64,000 bases of DNA from Chloroflexota bacterium (GCA_013112715.1 JABFGB010000025.1:41238-105237), one strand, 5' to 3'. Positions 35,157 to 44,389 are shown, counted from the stretch's first letter. Notes: a model not told the origin generated them from the letters alone. Translations and numbers: made by a program.

Positions 35157-36535
35157 TTAAGTCACAACGCATCAACGTCTTTCAGCATGTGCCTTTTTTG
35201 CGCGGGATTTTAAAATCCCGCCTGTTTCAACCTGTGCTGACCCTCACGACCCTGTTTTTCTTCACCCTCGCCATTGTGACCGGGTTGTTCGGGACGCCTG
35301 TGGGCAATCGCAACTTTGGCATCGTGTTTGTCTGGATTGTCTGGTGGGGACTGTTGATTATTTTGTTAGTGCCATTTTTAGGGCGGTTGTGGTGCGCGGC
35401 CTGTCCGATTCCAGTGCCGGGGGAGTGGTTGCAACGACGGGGTATTATCAATCGCCGCCAAGGACGCCTCTCCACCCTGCGCTGGAAGTTCCCAAAACGA
35501 CTGCGCAATATGTGGTTGCAAAACTTCGGATTTTTGGGCATCGCCATTTTCAGCGCGATCATTTTGACCCGTCCTGAAGTCAGCGCATGGCTATTGCTAG
35601 GATTTTCGCTGATCGGGATTGTCTTGAGCATTCTCTACGAAAATCGCGTGTTTTGCCGCTATGTCTGTCCAGTGGGTGGATTCATTGGCCTCTATTCCTT
35701 AATGGCCCCCATCGAAGTGCGGGTAGCTGACCCCCAAGTGTGCGCCACCCATACCCCGAAAGACTGCATTATTGGCAATGAATATGCCTATGGCTGCCCT
35801 TGGATGGTGTTTCCGGGTACGCTGGAACGCAATACCTATTGCGGCATGTGCATGGAATGTATCAAGGCCTGCCCCAAAAACAACGTGGTGATTAATCTTC
35901 GTCCGGTAGGTAGTGATTTGATGGTTGCCAAAGAACGACGATTGGATGAGGCCTATAAAGCCTTTATCATGCTGGCTTGCGCCTTGCTCTATTCCGCTGT
36001 GCTGCTTGGCCCGTGGGGCTGGCTCAAGCAGTGGGCGAATATGGACACGCTGCCGCATTGGTTGATCTATGCCGGGGTGTTTTTGCTGGCAAATCTTTTG
36101 TTGCTGCCCGGTTTGTTCACCCTCACGGCTTTACTCAGCCGTCGGTGGGGTGGTGTCCAAGTACCCCTGCGCCAACTGGTGACGGACTATGCCTATACCC
36201 TCGTTCCATTGGGGTTGACGGCGTGGATTGCGTTCAGCTTCAGCCTTGTATTCACCAATGGGAGTTATGCATTCGGAGTTCTCTCCGATCCATTTGGCTG
36301 GGGCTGGAATCTTTTTGGCACCACCGAAAGCGCATGGACGCCCTTCGGGTCATCCCTGATTCCATTTTTGCAAACGGGCATTTTAACCGCCGGGATGTTG
36401 TTTGCTGTGAATACCGCCTATAAGATTGCGGGTCAGCACACCCCCAATCCTCGGCAGGCATTACGCGGAATGCTGCCCGTTGCGGGGTTTATCACCTCCA
36501 TCACTTTTGTTTTCTTGTGGCTCTATTTGGGATAA
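35153..36535 (+). CDS. NosR/NapH-like polyferredoxin membrane protein
   Basis: 460 residues with about eight membrane helices and cytosolic-side 4Fe-4S motifs: CAACPIP and CRYVCPVGG between helices (NosR/NapH-type CxxxCP), and a ferredoxin motif CGMCMECIKACP (about residues 235-246). Such proteins move electrons from quinol or NADH-linked donors across the membrane to CuA enzymes or nitrate reductase. Here no NosZ or NapA is present; the CuA proteins on both sides are the plausible partners. Start at ATG 35153, overlapping the DUF1573 stop (ATGA). Confidence 0.88.
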   Translation: MIKSQRINVFQHVPFLRGILKSRLFQPVLTLTTLFFFTLAIVTGLFGTPVGNRNFGIVFVWIVWWGLLIILLVPFLGRLWCAACPIPVPGEWLQRRGIINRRQGRLSTLRWKFPKRLRNMWLQNFGFLGIAIFSAIILTRPEVSAWLLLGFSLIGIVLSILYENRVFCRYVCPVGGFIGLYSLMAPIEVRVADPQVCATHTPKDCIIGNEYAYGCPWMVFPGTLERNTYCGMCMECIKACPKNNVVINLRPVGSDLMVAKERRLDEAYKAFIMLACALLYSAVLLGPWGWLKQWANMDTLPHWLIYAGVFLLANLLLLPGLFTLTALLSRRWGGVQVPLRQLVTDYAYTLVPLGLTAWIAFSFSLVFTNGSYAFGVLSDPFGWGWNLFGTTESAWTPFGSSLIPFLQTGILTAGMLFAVNTAYKIAGQHTPNPRQALRGMLPVAGFITSITFVFLWLYLG

Positions 36536-36537
36536 CC

Positions 36538-37560
36538 ATGAAACGTGAATTGTTGGCAATTGGCATCGTCGTCCTGATTCTCTTTGGTCTTCCAGTGGGT
36601 GCCTTTATCTATCAACGTCAACAGACGAGTTCAGACTCCACCAAGCGTGTGATTATCATCCAAGCGACGGTGCCAGAAGCGGGTGGGTTTCAACCCAGTG
36701 CCATCAAAGTGAATGCGGGTGAAACCGTCACCCTGCGTTTTAGTTCAATGGATGTGACACATGGCATCGCTATTGGGCCGGGGCTGGGTATAGATTTGGG
36801 CCATGTTGACCCCGGTCATGTCAAAGAAGTCACTGTGACGTTTGATAAAGCGGGCACCTATACCTTTTATTGCAATACATGGTGCAGCCCTGACCATTGG
36901 CGAATGCGCGGTATTGTGGAGGTGACTGACCCGGACAATCCCGACGCCATCCCTATCGCGTACCATGACCCCATTATCGAGCGATTAGTGGCGGAGGGGG
37001 TAAATATTGATGCGAACGTCACGATGGGTATGGCAGATCACCCCCAACCGGATGTCCTGACATTTGATCAGCCGCCTTCCATTGAGAAGGGAAACATCTT
37101 GGCAGCGACCTTGAGTATTCCAGAGGAACTGAGCGATGCAGAGTGGCGGCTGACGCATACCCCGATGGAAGGTTTGGAGTTATTGGCAGACAAGAATCCG
37201 TCTAACTCCATGAATGACCTTATCCATGTCATCGCATATCTGTGGGTCTCAGATACTCGATTCGAAGCTATTCAATGGGCCGAAAATTACTTCAACCAAA
37301 ACTGCGCCGCCTGTCATGGGCAAACTGGCGATGGAAACGGCCCTGCGGCTAACCAAACAGCCGAATCTCCGGTGGCTTTTGGTGATGCTGCGTATATGTT
37401 TGGAATGCGGAGTGATGTGTTGTATGCCAAGATTCGACGCGGCGGCATGGGCACGGATATGCCTAATTTTGGAACGCTCCTAACCCCTGAAGAAACGTTG
37501 AAACTTGTGAGCTATCTTTGGCAATTGGCGTTTCTAGCTCCGAATTCAGGAATTGAGTGA
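36538..37560 (+). CDS. CuA cupredoxin fused to cytochrome c
   Basis: 340 residues: one N-terminal helix, a CuA domain with H75 (VTHGIA), C112, C116, H120 and M123 (CNTWCSPDHWRM), a linker of about 100 residues, and a cytochrome c domain with CAACHG (C256, C259, H260) and a Met in GGMGTDMPNFG. The architecture matches caa3-type oxidase subunit II with fused haem c, but lacks the second N-terminal helix and comes without subunit I. It follows the polyferredoxin gene by 2 bp. Confidence 0.9.
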   Translation: MKRELLAIGIVVLILFGLPVGAFIYQRQQTSSDSTKRVIIIQATVPEAGGFQPSAIKVNAGETVTLRFSSMDVTHGIAIGPGLGIDLGHVDPGHVKEVTVTFDKAGTYTFYCNTWCSPDHWRMRGIVEVTDPDNPDAIPIAYHDPIIERLVAEGVNIDANVTMGMADHPQPDVLTFDQPPSIEKGNILAATLSIPEELSDAEWRLTHTPMEGLELLADKNPSNSMNDLIHVIAYLWVSDTRFEAIQWAENYFNQNCAACHGQTGDGNGPAANQTAESPVAFGDAAYMFGMRSDVLYAKIRRGGMGTDMPNFGTLLTPEETLKLVSYLWQLAFLAPNSGIE

Positions 37561-37683
37561 TTTAGCGCTAAAGGGGAAATCAGCCACTGTTACGAAGAAT
37601 ATCCTAAAACAGATACCCTGACTTTCTCTGTTGTAACGAAGAAGCCATTGCTTTTTCCAAGATATGATAATCCAAATCTCAAA

Positions 37684-37730
37684 GTGTCAGTAGTGTCATA
37701 TTGTCAAACCTGTCAACGCCCTACTGACAC
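37684..37730. repeat. TGTCA repeat cluster inside a 10-bp inverted repeat
   Basis: GTGTCAGTAG (37684-37693) and CTACTGACAC (37721-37730) are exact inverted repeats. TGTCA occurs at 37685, 37694, 37702 and 37711, about one helical turn apart. A closely similar unit is at 55631-55672. This may be a multi-site operator or the end of a small mobile element. Confidence 0.5.
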
Positions 37731-37845
37731 ATCTTCCTTCCCAGTTTGATTCTTAAATCCACATCTTTCGGACTCACCAAATTCCCGAACAGTATCGCCT
37801 TCTAAACGAACGGGTTTGCTGAAACGAGAATAAATCACGACGTTA

Positions 37846-37857
37846 GGCTATTCGGCT
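37846..37857. promoter_or_regulatory. Copper/redox palindrome, copy 7
   Basis: GGCTATTCGGCT (reverse AGCCGAATAGCC, preceded by TATA). 79 bp upstream of the cupredoxin gene at 37937. Confidence 0.5.
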
Positions 37858-37936
37858 TATACAGATTCCGCTATAGAGCGCTATCTGGTTATTTTCCAAC
37901 TTTCTATACTTATCAACATATAGAAAGAGGTGAAAA

Positions 37937-38404
37937 ATGAGCCATCGCAATACACGATCCAGAAGTAAACGTCATGTCACAAAGCGCCGAGATTTCAGGC
38001 CAACCCGCCAAGCGGTTTTTGGGATAATTGTTGTTACGGTACTAGGTTTGAGTTTCTATTTACTTTCCTCATCCCTTGAATCCAAAACACCTCCTCCGGC
38101 TGAAAACACGATTGATGTTAGCGCCTCTATGGGTGGATTTGATAAAGATGTGATTCGCGTCAAGGCGGGAAAGCCAATTACTATTCGGCTAACAAGCCAA
38201 GATAACGAGTTTCATATGGATGGAGGTGGTAAACATCAATGGGCAGTGGACGAACTGGATTTAAATATCGTTGCACCCCCTAAGGGTAGTGAATGGGTCA
38301 CATTCACCCCTGATAAACCCGGTGAATACACTTTTTATTGTGACATCTGCTGCGGTGGTCGTGCCAACCCCTCTATGCAAGGCACACTCGTTGTAGAGGC
38401 GTAG
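37937..38404 (+). CDS. Membrane-anchored cupredoxin with a degenerate CuA loop
   Basis: 155 residues: a strongly basic N-terminus, one helix (AVFGIIVVTVLGLSFYLLSS) and a cupredoxin domain. The copper loop is CDICCGGRANPSM: C135 and C139 keep the CuA spacing, with an extra C138, but the expected His four residues on is Ala and the Met is one residue late. Upstream EFHMDGGGKH gives candidate histidines. It may bind a single copper. AGAGG precedes the start; the CcdA-like gene follows after 5 bp. Confidence 0.78.
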   Translation: MSHRNTRSRSKRHVTKRRDFRPTRQAVFGIIVVTVLGLSFYLLSSSLESKTPPPAENTIDVSASMGGFDKDVIRVKAGKPITIRLTSQDNEFHMDGGGKHQWAVDELDLNIVAPPKGSEWVTFTPDKPGEYTFYCDICCGGRANPSMQGTLVVEA

Positions 38405-38409
38405 ATATA

Positions 38410-39219
38410 ATGATCGCCCGTAACGTAACCGCCATTTCTATCCTCGGGATAATCGCATTGGGGGCAATTGCTCTGGCTGGGTTCTGGCATCCCAACATGG
38501 CAATGAGTAGCATGGAATATCTGCCTGAAATTACCTTACCGACTGTTATCACAGCGGGGCTTTTAGATGGCATTAATCCATGCGCCTTTACCGTACTTTT
38601 GTTATTCATTACCGCGTTGACAAGTACCATAAAAGCTGAAGAGGCAAGTGTAAAAACTCTCCGCTTGCGCCTGATGAGCATGGGAAGTATCTACATCGGC
38701 GCGATTTTCCTCACGTACCTAGCGCTTGGAGTAGGTTTGCTCAAGTCCATGAGCTTTTTTACAGAACAGCACGCTCCAGCGCGGATTGGTGCGCTCGTCG
38801 CTGTGTTATTAGGGTTGTGGATGCTGAAAGATTACTTTGTACCAGAATTGGGCTGGAACTTGCACGCTCCCTCATGGATCGGTGTAAGAGCGCGGCGGAT
38901 GGGTAAGCAAGCCACAATCCCAGCATTGGTAGTTGGCGGATTTCTGATCGGGCTTTGCACTGTGCCTTGCAGTGGTGCTGTTTATTTAGCTGTGTTGAGC
39001 CTGCTAGCCCTTCAATCAAGCGCACTTTTAGGATATGCCTATCTTGTCCTATATAATGTGGTCTTTATTATGCCCCTCATTGTTATTCTAGCCGTAGCTT
39101 CCTCGCGTCCTAGTTTGAACCGGCTGGCACATTGGAATTTTCATCATAAAGAATGGGTACGCCTCGTGTTGGGCAGTGGTGTTGTCTTGATGGGGTTGCT
39201 TATCTTAGCAACGGTCTAA
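38410..39219 (+). CDS. CcdA/DsbD-like membrane thiol transporter
   Basis: 269 residues with six or seven membrane helices. The two half-signatures GINPCAFTVL (about residue 57) and GLCTVPCSGAVY (about 180) place one cysteine each in the membrane, as in CcdA, which passes reducing power outward for cytochrome c maturation or copper-site assembly. Next to the cupredoxin and CuA genes, a role in reducing copper-binding cysteines is the natural guess. A strong terminator follows. Confidence 0.87.
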   Translation: MIARNVTAISILGIIALGAIALAGFWHPNMAMSSMEYLPEITLPTVITAGLLDGINPCAFTVLLLFITALTSTIKAEEASVKTLRLRLMSMGSIYIGAIFLTYLALGVGLLKSMSFFTEQHAPARIGALVAVLLGLWMLKDYFVPELGWNLHAPSWIGVRARRMGKQATIPALVVGGFLIGLCTVPCSGAVYLAVLSLLALQSSALLGYAYLVLYNVVFIMPLIVILAVASSRPSLNRLAHWNFHHKEWVRLVLGSGVVLMGLLILATV

Positions 39220-39228
39220 GTATTAATG

Positions 39229-39266
39229 AGCAGATCAGTCTATAAATTATAGACTGATCTGCTTTT
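39229..39266 (+). terminator. Strong Rho-independent terminator
   Basis: AGCAGATCAGTCTATAA (39229-39245) pairs perfectly over 17 bp with 39247-39263 and runs into TTTT. It ends the cupredoxin/CcdA unit 10 bases after the stop. Confidence 0.85.
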
Positions 39267-39520
39267 CGATTTAACCAAGGTGAATAACCAGATGCCTATA
39301 TCTCCCCTCATTTTTGCATTTTCATGGACGCCTTGTTGCCTTTATTTAGTTCTTTCCCACTGTATTTCCATTAGACAAGATAAAACAAATCCAGTCGTTG
39401 AATTCTTTTAAGGCGATTTTGGCACCTGAAATGGTATCTTGAAGACGGCATAAGCGAATATTTATGGCGATTAGTCAAATTTGTGATGAGCCGTGTTAGG
39501 GTACTTGTAGCCTCAGTAAT
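39267..39520. other. Gene-free stretch
   Basis: No gene, repeat or palindrome that I can support; it separates the terminator from the convergent EamA gene. Confidence 0.4.
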
Positions 39521-40384
39521 TTAACGATGATCTACCCAAAAGATGCTAACTAGGCTCAAAATAGCACCTGTAATTTCCAAGATTGCCAACTTCTCGTTGA
39601 AAAATAGAGTTCCTATTAACAAAGCGAAAATTGGAGTAAGAAATGTAAAGGCGTTCAATCGATTTAGATCCCCTTGACACAACAATCCAACCCATAGCAC
39701 GAAAGCTAAGGCGGTCCCCACTAGACTCAATACCAGCAGGGTGATAATAAAGCTAAAAGCCCATGTAGTCGTTGTCGGCTTTTCCAAACTCAGAGCAACT
39801 AAGAACAATGGAATGCCACCTAGGATAAACTGCCATGCGGTAGCTACAAGTGGATCAACCTGTCCACCCAGCCGTTTGAGCAACACATTTCCGACAGCTA
39901 CCCCCAAAGCTCCTAGCAAAATGTAGCCCACACCACTGACACTTCCACTTATCCCCTGTGTTGCAAATTCGGGTAGGGTGGTGAGAATAATTCCAACAAA
40001 ACCGAGGAATATGCCTATACCTCGACGTAATCCTAATTGCTCGTTGAGTGCAAAATAGGCAATGCAAGCGGCAATTAAGGGTTGAGCATTCGCAATGACA
40101 GTTGCCAGCCCGGGGCTAAGCCGACCCCCTCCCAGAAACATGCCACCGAAACCAAGTGAGGTTGAAGTTAATCCTACACCAAGCAAGATTAACCATATCT
40201 GCCAAGTGTGCGGTAATGGGCGATGCAGCGCAAAGGCTGGCAGGAGTAGCCCTAAGCCCGCAATGAGGGAACGTAACGCCGCAAAGTAAATGGGCGGTGC
40301 TGTTGTGAGTCCTACGGAAATCAGAGGAAAGCATAACGCCCATAAAAACATTACTAAAGTTAAACAAACTCGATTAGATACCAT
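39521..40384 (-). CDS. EamA/DMT-family transporter
   Basis: 287 residues with ten hydrophobic helices in two EamA repeats (about residues 5-130 and 145-280; second repeat contains GSVSGVGYILLGALGVAVGNVLLKRLGG). DMT transporters export small metabolites or drugs. The start is taken at the ATG 40384, which overlaps the end of the CFA-like gene by 11 bases; the longer frame upstream is the shadow of that gene. Confidence 0.85.
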   Translation of the reverse strand: MVSNRVCLTLVMFLWALCFPLISVGLTTAPPIYFAALRSLIAGLGLLLPAFALHRPLPHTWQIWLILLGVGLTSTSLGFGGMFLGGGRLSPGLATVIANAQPLIAACIAYFALNEQLGLRRGIGIFLGFVGIILTTLPEFATQGISGSVSGVGYILLGALGVAVGNVLLKRLGGQVDPLVATAWQFILGGIPLFLVALSLEKPTTTTWAFSFIITLLVLSLVGTALAFVLWVGLLCQGDLNRLNAFTFLTPIFALLIGTLFFNEKLAILEITGAILSLVSIFWVDHR

Positions 40385-41690
40385 GACAATGACGTGTGCG
40401 TGGCAGTGCGATATCATTCCGGCTGTTGAGGGGTTTATAGAATAGAGTCTCGCTGGCGTTGTAGTTGCCGCTCTCAAAACCATATATGGTGGCTGTGAAA
40501 TAGAGTCTCCATACCCGATAAGTTGCCTCATCGGTAAGCTGAATCGCTTGAGCACGCTGGTCATCCAACCTTTTAAGCCAGTGCCGCAGTGTCAGGATGT
40601 AGTGTTTGCGTAGGTTTTCAAGGTGGCATATCTCAAAGCCGTTTTTTTCTGCTATAAGGTTGACTTCGCCGACCATAGGAAGTTCCCTATCAGGAAAAAT
40701 CTTATTTGGAATAAATGAACTTGGCCCTAGAAGGATGTTTTTCGTAAGTTGTTCTGCGATTGGACAGGGTTCTTGCCTCGTAAATGAGGGGTAGGCTGAA
40801 ATTCGCCGATTGAGAAATAGCCCGCCCGGTTTCAAGAGGCGGTAAATGTGAGCGAAGTGCTGGGAGAGTTGAGTACGAGTCGTATGCTGGAGAAGGCTGA
40901 TGTTGGTGATCTTATCGAAGGTTCCTGCTGTCAAGTCGCGGTAATCTGTCATCTTGACCATTGTGCCACGTAAGTTTGCAGTTGCAATTCGTTGGTTGGC
41001 AAAAAACTGCTGCCGTTGATTCGGTGTTGTCCCCAAGACACTTACGCCATAATGCTTCGCCGCATGAAGCACAAGCCCACCCCAACCACAATTAATGTCA
41101 AGTAATTTTTCGCCCTGTTCCAAATTGAGTTTGCGACAAATTAGGTCTAGGCTATGATCTTGGGCTGTATCCAAATCTTCGTCGTCAGTTAAAAAGTAGG
41201 CACAGGAATAAAGCATCTTCGTATCAAGCCAGAGGGCGTAAAAATCATTCCCTGCGTCATAATCTTGTATGACTTTTTGAACGCGCTTCCTGTAAAAACC
41301 TCGATGATAAGGATAAGTTGAATTGGGTCTAAGGAGTTGAGGGTAATGGTTTTCATGAGGAAGAGAAGACCATAGACGTGCTAGGGCTGGTAACTTACCC
41401 ATAACTTTGTTATCTGGCATATGAAATGACTCAAAAATTTTTGTGAGATCCCCTTGGATATCAAAATCACCCCGAATGTACGCTTCGCCGAGAGAGCGTT
41501 GTATTGGAGGGCGAAACATCCTACGAAGTGAATTGGGAGAGTTTATGACAATGGTTGTTGTTCCGGTTGGCTGAGGCATCAATTGTGAGCTATCTCCAAA
41601 ACGCACCGCAATAGCGTTTGATTCTGAAAAAAGGCACCCAAGAAACGCCTGCACCGCTGTCATCTCATGCCTCGTCAGCGCCCCATTCAT
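40374..41690 (-). CDS. Cyclopropane-fatty-acyl-phospholipid synthase-like methyltransferase
   Basis: 438 residues. N-terminal lipid-binding part (SLGEAYIRGDFDIQGDLTKIFE), then the SAM domain: YDAGNDFYALWLDTKMLYSCAYF and LDINCGWGGLVLHAA. The family's LDIGCGWGG has Asn for the first Gly. C-terminal WRLYF...YGFESGNYNASETLF is also typical. It would methylenate unsaturated acyl chains in the membrane. The second ATG (41690) is preferred, with GGGAGG seven bases upstream; 41696 is the alternative. Confidence 0.85.
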   Translation of the reverse strand: MNGALTRHEMTAVQAFLGCLFSESNAIAVRFGDSSQLMPQPTGTTTIVINSPNSLRRMFRPPIQRSLGEAYIRGDFDIQGDLTKIFESFHMPDNKVMGKLPALARLWSSLPHENHYPQLLRPNSTYPYHRGFYRKRVQKVIQDYDAGNDFYALWLDTKMLYSCAYFLTDDEDLDTAQDHSLDLICRKLNLEQGEKLLDINCGWGGLVLHAAKHYGVSVLGTTPNQRQQFFANQRIATANLRGTMVKMTDYRDLTAGTFDKITNISLLQHTTRTQLSQHFAHIYRLLKPGGLFLNRRISAYPSFTRQEPCPIAEQLTKNILLGPSSFIPNKIFPDRELPMVGEVNLIAEKNGFEICHLENLRKHYILTLRHWLKRLDDQRAQAIQLTDEATYRVWRLYFTATIYGFESGNYNASETLFYKPLNSRNDIALPRTRHCHGI

Positions 41691-41790
41691 TGACATACCT
41701 CCCTACACTCGGCTTTCCACTATCACCCGATCCAACTACGGAAAAAATGAATTTCTTGAGATTAGGCGGATTCACTAAAGCGCCCACTTG

Positions 41791-42906
41791 CTAGGGACGC
41801 ACTGCCCATGCAGGAAGATCATCACGATACTCACCACTGCTGTATACATAGACCCAAGTATCTTCATCTGCCCTTGTCCACTCATATAGCCAATAAGCAT
41901 CCATCAAGGAGAGGTTTACACATCCCCGCGACTGGCGATAACCAAATTTATCATGCCAATATGCCGCATGAAGGGCAATATCACCGTCAAAATACATAAT
42001 GTTGGCAATATTCTCGATATAGTAGGCATCACCCAAATAACCTGTAGCGCCAGACATTGGGCCGTAAAGCCACCGCTGATAGATTTTGAATAATCCTTCA
42101 TTGGTTGACCATTGAGGTAGTCCAGTGGACGCCAAAGTCGCAAAGGCCATCCGGTTTCCCTCGTAAGCTACTACTGTTTGCTCGAAGAGATCAACCGCAA
42201 TCCAAAGCTCGCCTTCCCTAATCTCGACAGGCCGTTGGGCAGGTTTGACTTTTGCAACACGTATTTGATGCAACCATTGGTTCGGCCCAATCAGGTACCA
42301 TTCCCAGCCGTCAACGACCTCAACTCCATAAACACTGACGATTTGATAGCGTTCTATAACGTCATAGCCTTCGTATTCAGGACTACCCGGATACAGGCTT
42401 GGACGTGCAGGAGCCAACATCCAAGCGAAAGGGTGTGTCAGAGGTTCATTGATTTGAACACCCGCAAAGGTCGAAACATCGTAGGCACGAGTCTGGTCAA
42501 GTGGAACCCATTCGTTTTGTCGCAGTTGTACCCAATCGTCAATGACACCTAGATAGGTAACTAGGCTCAACCCTTCACCCATTGTGCGAATGATATTTCC
42601 ATTCGGGGCATCATAAATGGAGGCACCAGCAAACACGCGGCGATATTTCCACTTATAAAGAACTTCATCCAAAGGCTCTAGTTGGCTAACAGGTGGTGTT
42701 GAATGGTTGGACATTTCAGCATAAGCCGCTCGCACATCTAAGGCAGACATCCCTGTGGATATACATTCCTGTGTTAAATTGACTGTCGAATCAAACGCCG
42801 TCTCACACTTTTCCCGTCGTGGACTTGCCATAGCGCGTCCGCTCCCTAAGAGTATTAGGGTACCAAACATCAGCGGAGCAAAAGCATGATACATCCGTAG
42901 CTTCAT
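41791..42906 (-). CDS. L,D-transpeptidase (YkuD) exoprotein
   Basis: 371 residues. Signal peptide (FAPLMFGTLILLGSGRAMA), an SH3-like middle (about 80-240), then a YkuD domain with the catalytic signature HDKFGYRQSRGCVNLS, C329 being the nucleophile. It cross-links or anchors peptidoglycan side chains, so the host has peptidoglycan. AGGAAA precedes the ATG. Confidence 0.88.
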   Translation of the reverse strand: MKLRMYHAFAPLMFGTLILLGSGRAMASPRREKCETAFDSTVNLTQECISTGMSALDVRAAYAEMSNHSTPPVSQLEPLDEVLYKWKYRRVFAGASIYDAPNGNIIRTMGEGLSLVTYLGVIDDWVQLRQNEWVPLDQTRAYDVSTFAGVQINEPLTHPFAWMLAPARPSLYPGSPEYEGYDVIERYQIVSVYGVEVVDGWEWYLIGPNQWLHQIRVAKVKPAQRPVEIREGELWIAVDLFEQTVVAYEGNRMAFATLASTGLPQWSTNEGLFKIYQRWLYGPMSGATGYLGDAYYIENIANIMYFDGDIALHAAYWHDKFGYRQSRGCVNLSLMDAYWLYEWTRADEDTWVYVYSSGEYRDDLPAWAVRP

Positions 42907-42985
42907 TTCGTTTCCTAAACCGAACCTTTTTGTTAGATCGTTCGAAGTCATATAAATCCGTTAAGCACCTGTTTGGAGGTCATCT

Positions 42986-43123
42986 ATGTCAAAGGAAGAA
43001 AAAGCAAGAGAGCGACCCAATCATAGACCGCGTCGCTCAAAAAACATCGGTTATGCGCTATTTATCCTAGCTACTGTTGGATGTCAGCAGGTAACGACTC
43101 GAGTTTGTCAGACAAGGGTATAG
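42986..43123 (+). CDS. Small possible lipoprotein, perhaps truncated
   Basis: 45 codons with a very good ribosome site (TTGGAGG, 6 bases before ATG). Basic N-terminus, a short hydrophobic stretch (IGYALFILATVGC) ending in a lipobox-like cysteine, then only 12 residues. Its last 53 bases overlap the end of the minus-strand DUF2933 gene, so it may be the front of a gene cut off at about 43080. Confidence 0.35.
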   Translation: MSKEEKARERPNHRPRRSKNIGYALFILATVGCQQVTTRVCQTRV

Positions 43124-43325
43124 ACTTATGCTGGCTGTGATCGTGATGCCCACCTATCATAGAGCGCATCATTAGCAAATGAAGTAGCGGACACAACAAA
43201 ACCATGCCATAAAAGAAGGCTCGGCTGGCTGGGAGGTCGAACAGGAAAACGGCTGTCAGACCAATGATAGGAACCAAACAGCAGATCAACATAATGAACA
43301 AGTGTTTCTTCGCCACAGAGAGCAT
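43071..43325 (-). CDS. DUF2933-like small membrane protein
   Basis: 84 residues: two hydrophobic segments (HLFIMLICCLVPIIGLTAVFLF, AFFYGMVLLCPLLHLLMM) and a His-rich motif (GGHHDHSQHK), as in the DUF2933 protein at 16687. The start at 43325 has GGAGAAGG immediately upstream. It is 46 bp after the HMA gene on the same strand, in line with a copper role. Confidence 0.7.
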   Translation of the reverse strand: MLSVAKKHLFIMLICCLVPIIGLTAVFLFDLPASRAFFYGMVLLCPLLHLLMMRSMIGGHHDHSQHKSIPLSDKLESLPADIQQ

Positions 43326-43371
43326 CCTTCTCCAAACGATGGTTGATTGATTTTGTAAAAAAGTATTCCAC

Positions 43372-43701
43372 TCATCCCCAATAAGAACGAAGAGGCGACA
43401 TACCAACAGGTTCCTCGGATAGAAATATAGCCTTGTAAATATGCCGACCATCATTCCCAGCGGCAGCAACTGCTTCGATCAAGTTTTCCATAATCTGCGT
43501 TTGATGATCGTAAGCGACAGCCACAATATTTCCATTAAAAGCGCACGCCAGAACCCCTTCGGTACGAAGCAAACTATTTGCGACTCGCGTAACACATCGC
43601 TCACATCCTATGCCGGATACCTCTAAATAGGCAACTATGGCTTTAGATAGGGCAGCATTGTCAATAGGTTTTTCAAACGGTTCAACATGACATTGACTCA
43701 T
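43372..43701 (-). CDS. HMA-like metallochaperone-type protein
   Basis: 109 residues: an HMA domain with intact metal loop (VSGIGCERCVTRVANSLLRTEGVL) preceded by a short acidic/His-containing leader (MSQCHVEP) and followed by a 30-residue tail. Related to the protein at 25447. AGGAG lies 8 bases before the ATG. A copper/redox palindrome is 80 bp upstream. Confidence 0.75.
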   Translation of the reverse strand: MSQCHVEPFEKPIDNAALSKAIVAYLEVSGIGCERCVTRVANSLLRTEGVLACAFNGNIVAVAYDHQTQIMENLIEAVAAAGNDGRHIYKAIFLSEEPVGMSPLRSYWG

Positions 43702-43781
43702 TAGCCATTCTCCTCTTGTATTGAATTCATTGTATAAAATCGGGGCGGTATTCACATGCGTATTTTCGCCTTAACGCGATA

Positions 43782-43793
43782 AGCAAAATGGCT
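43782..43793. promoter_or_regulatory. Copper/redox palindrome, copy 8
   Basis: AGCAAAATGGCT within TAAGCAAAATGGCTTA, a 16-bp dyad. 80 bp upstream of the HMA gene at 43701. Confidence 0.5.
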
Positions 43794-44021
43794 TATTAAG
43801 GGTCTTAAAACGTCGGATAGTGGTGGCATTTGATTGATAGTGTATGAGTCGAGGTCATCGAGTTTGCCCCCAGCTATAGAATTGAGCATGGGTGAGTACG
43901 TCCGAAAGTCTTATTCATTTCACGGACTCTTCTGGGGCGACTGCGATGCAGCCAATTTGCAGAGATAGATCACATCCTATACTTATTTAACAGGTTCCAT
44001 AGGGGTGAGCTTTGAGGGTTC

Positions 44022-44264
44022 TCACTTGAAGTTTCTAATTTCTGCCTGCTCATCTTCGTCAATGCCTATCAATTCGCCATCATCAGAGAGCCTGAGGTAG
44101 CTACGTTTTGGTTTTTCGGAGATAGCATTTATAAAGTGCTGCTTGCGTTTAGCAGCAACTGCTCCACCTGCCATTGCGGAGAAACCTATGACAATGAAGG
44201 CTCCAATGCCCAACGCCATCATCAAGATCATCATCGCAGCCATCACAATAACCATCATGCCCAT
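44022..44264 (-). CDS. Small Met-rich membrane protein with charged tail
   Basis: 80 residues: an N-terminal helix rich in Met (GMMVIVMAAMMILMMALGIGAF), then VIGFSAMAGGAVAAKRKQH and an acidic tail. No family is recognised. The intact counterpart of the frameshifted copy at 10911; the two loci also share their leader and a DsrE remnant upstream. No clear ribosome site at 44264. Confidence 0.55.
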   Translation of the reverse strand: MGMMVIVMAAMMILMMALGIGAFIVIGFSAMAGGAVAAKRKQHFINAISEKPKRSYLRLSDDGELIGIDEDEQAEIRNFK

Positions 44265-44389
44265 GTTACAGCCTCACTCTCGCCTGATATATGCGTTCCC
44301 GTTGAAATAATCTCCTCAAACTCGGCTTTGCTCCTTTTCAGCGAAAGAGGCAAGGAGAAGGTGGGCTATCATCCCCAATCATGGTGGAA

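Larger units (their letters stand above)
37561..37936. other. Gene-free stretch with repeats and a regulatory palindrome
   Basis: No gene. It holds the TGTCA repeat cluster (37684-37730), the copper/redox palindrome copy 7 (37846-37857) and the related CGCTATAGAGCG (37871-37882 region). The ribosome site AGAGG lies just before the gene at 37937. Confidence 0.5.
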
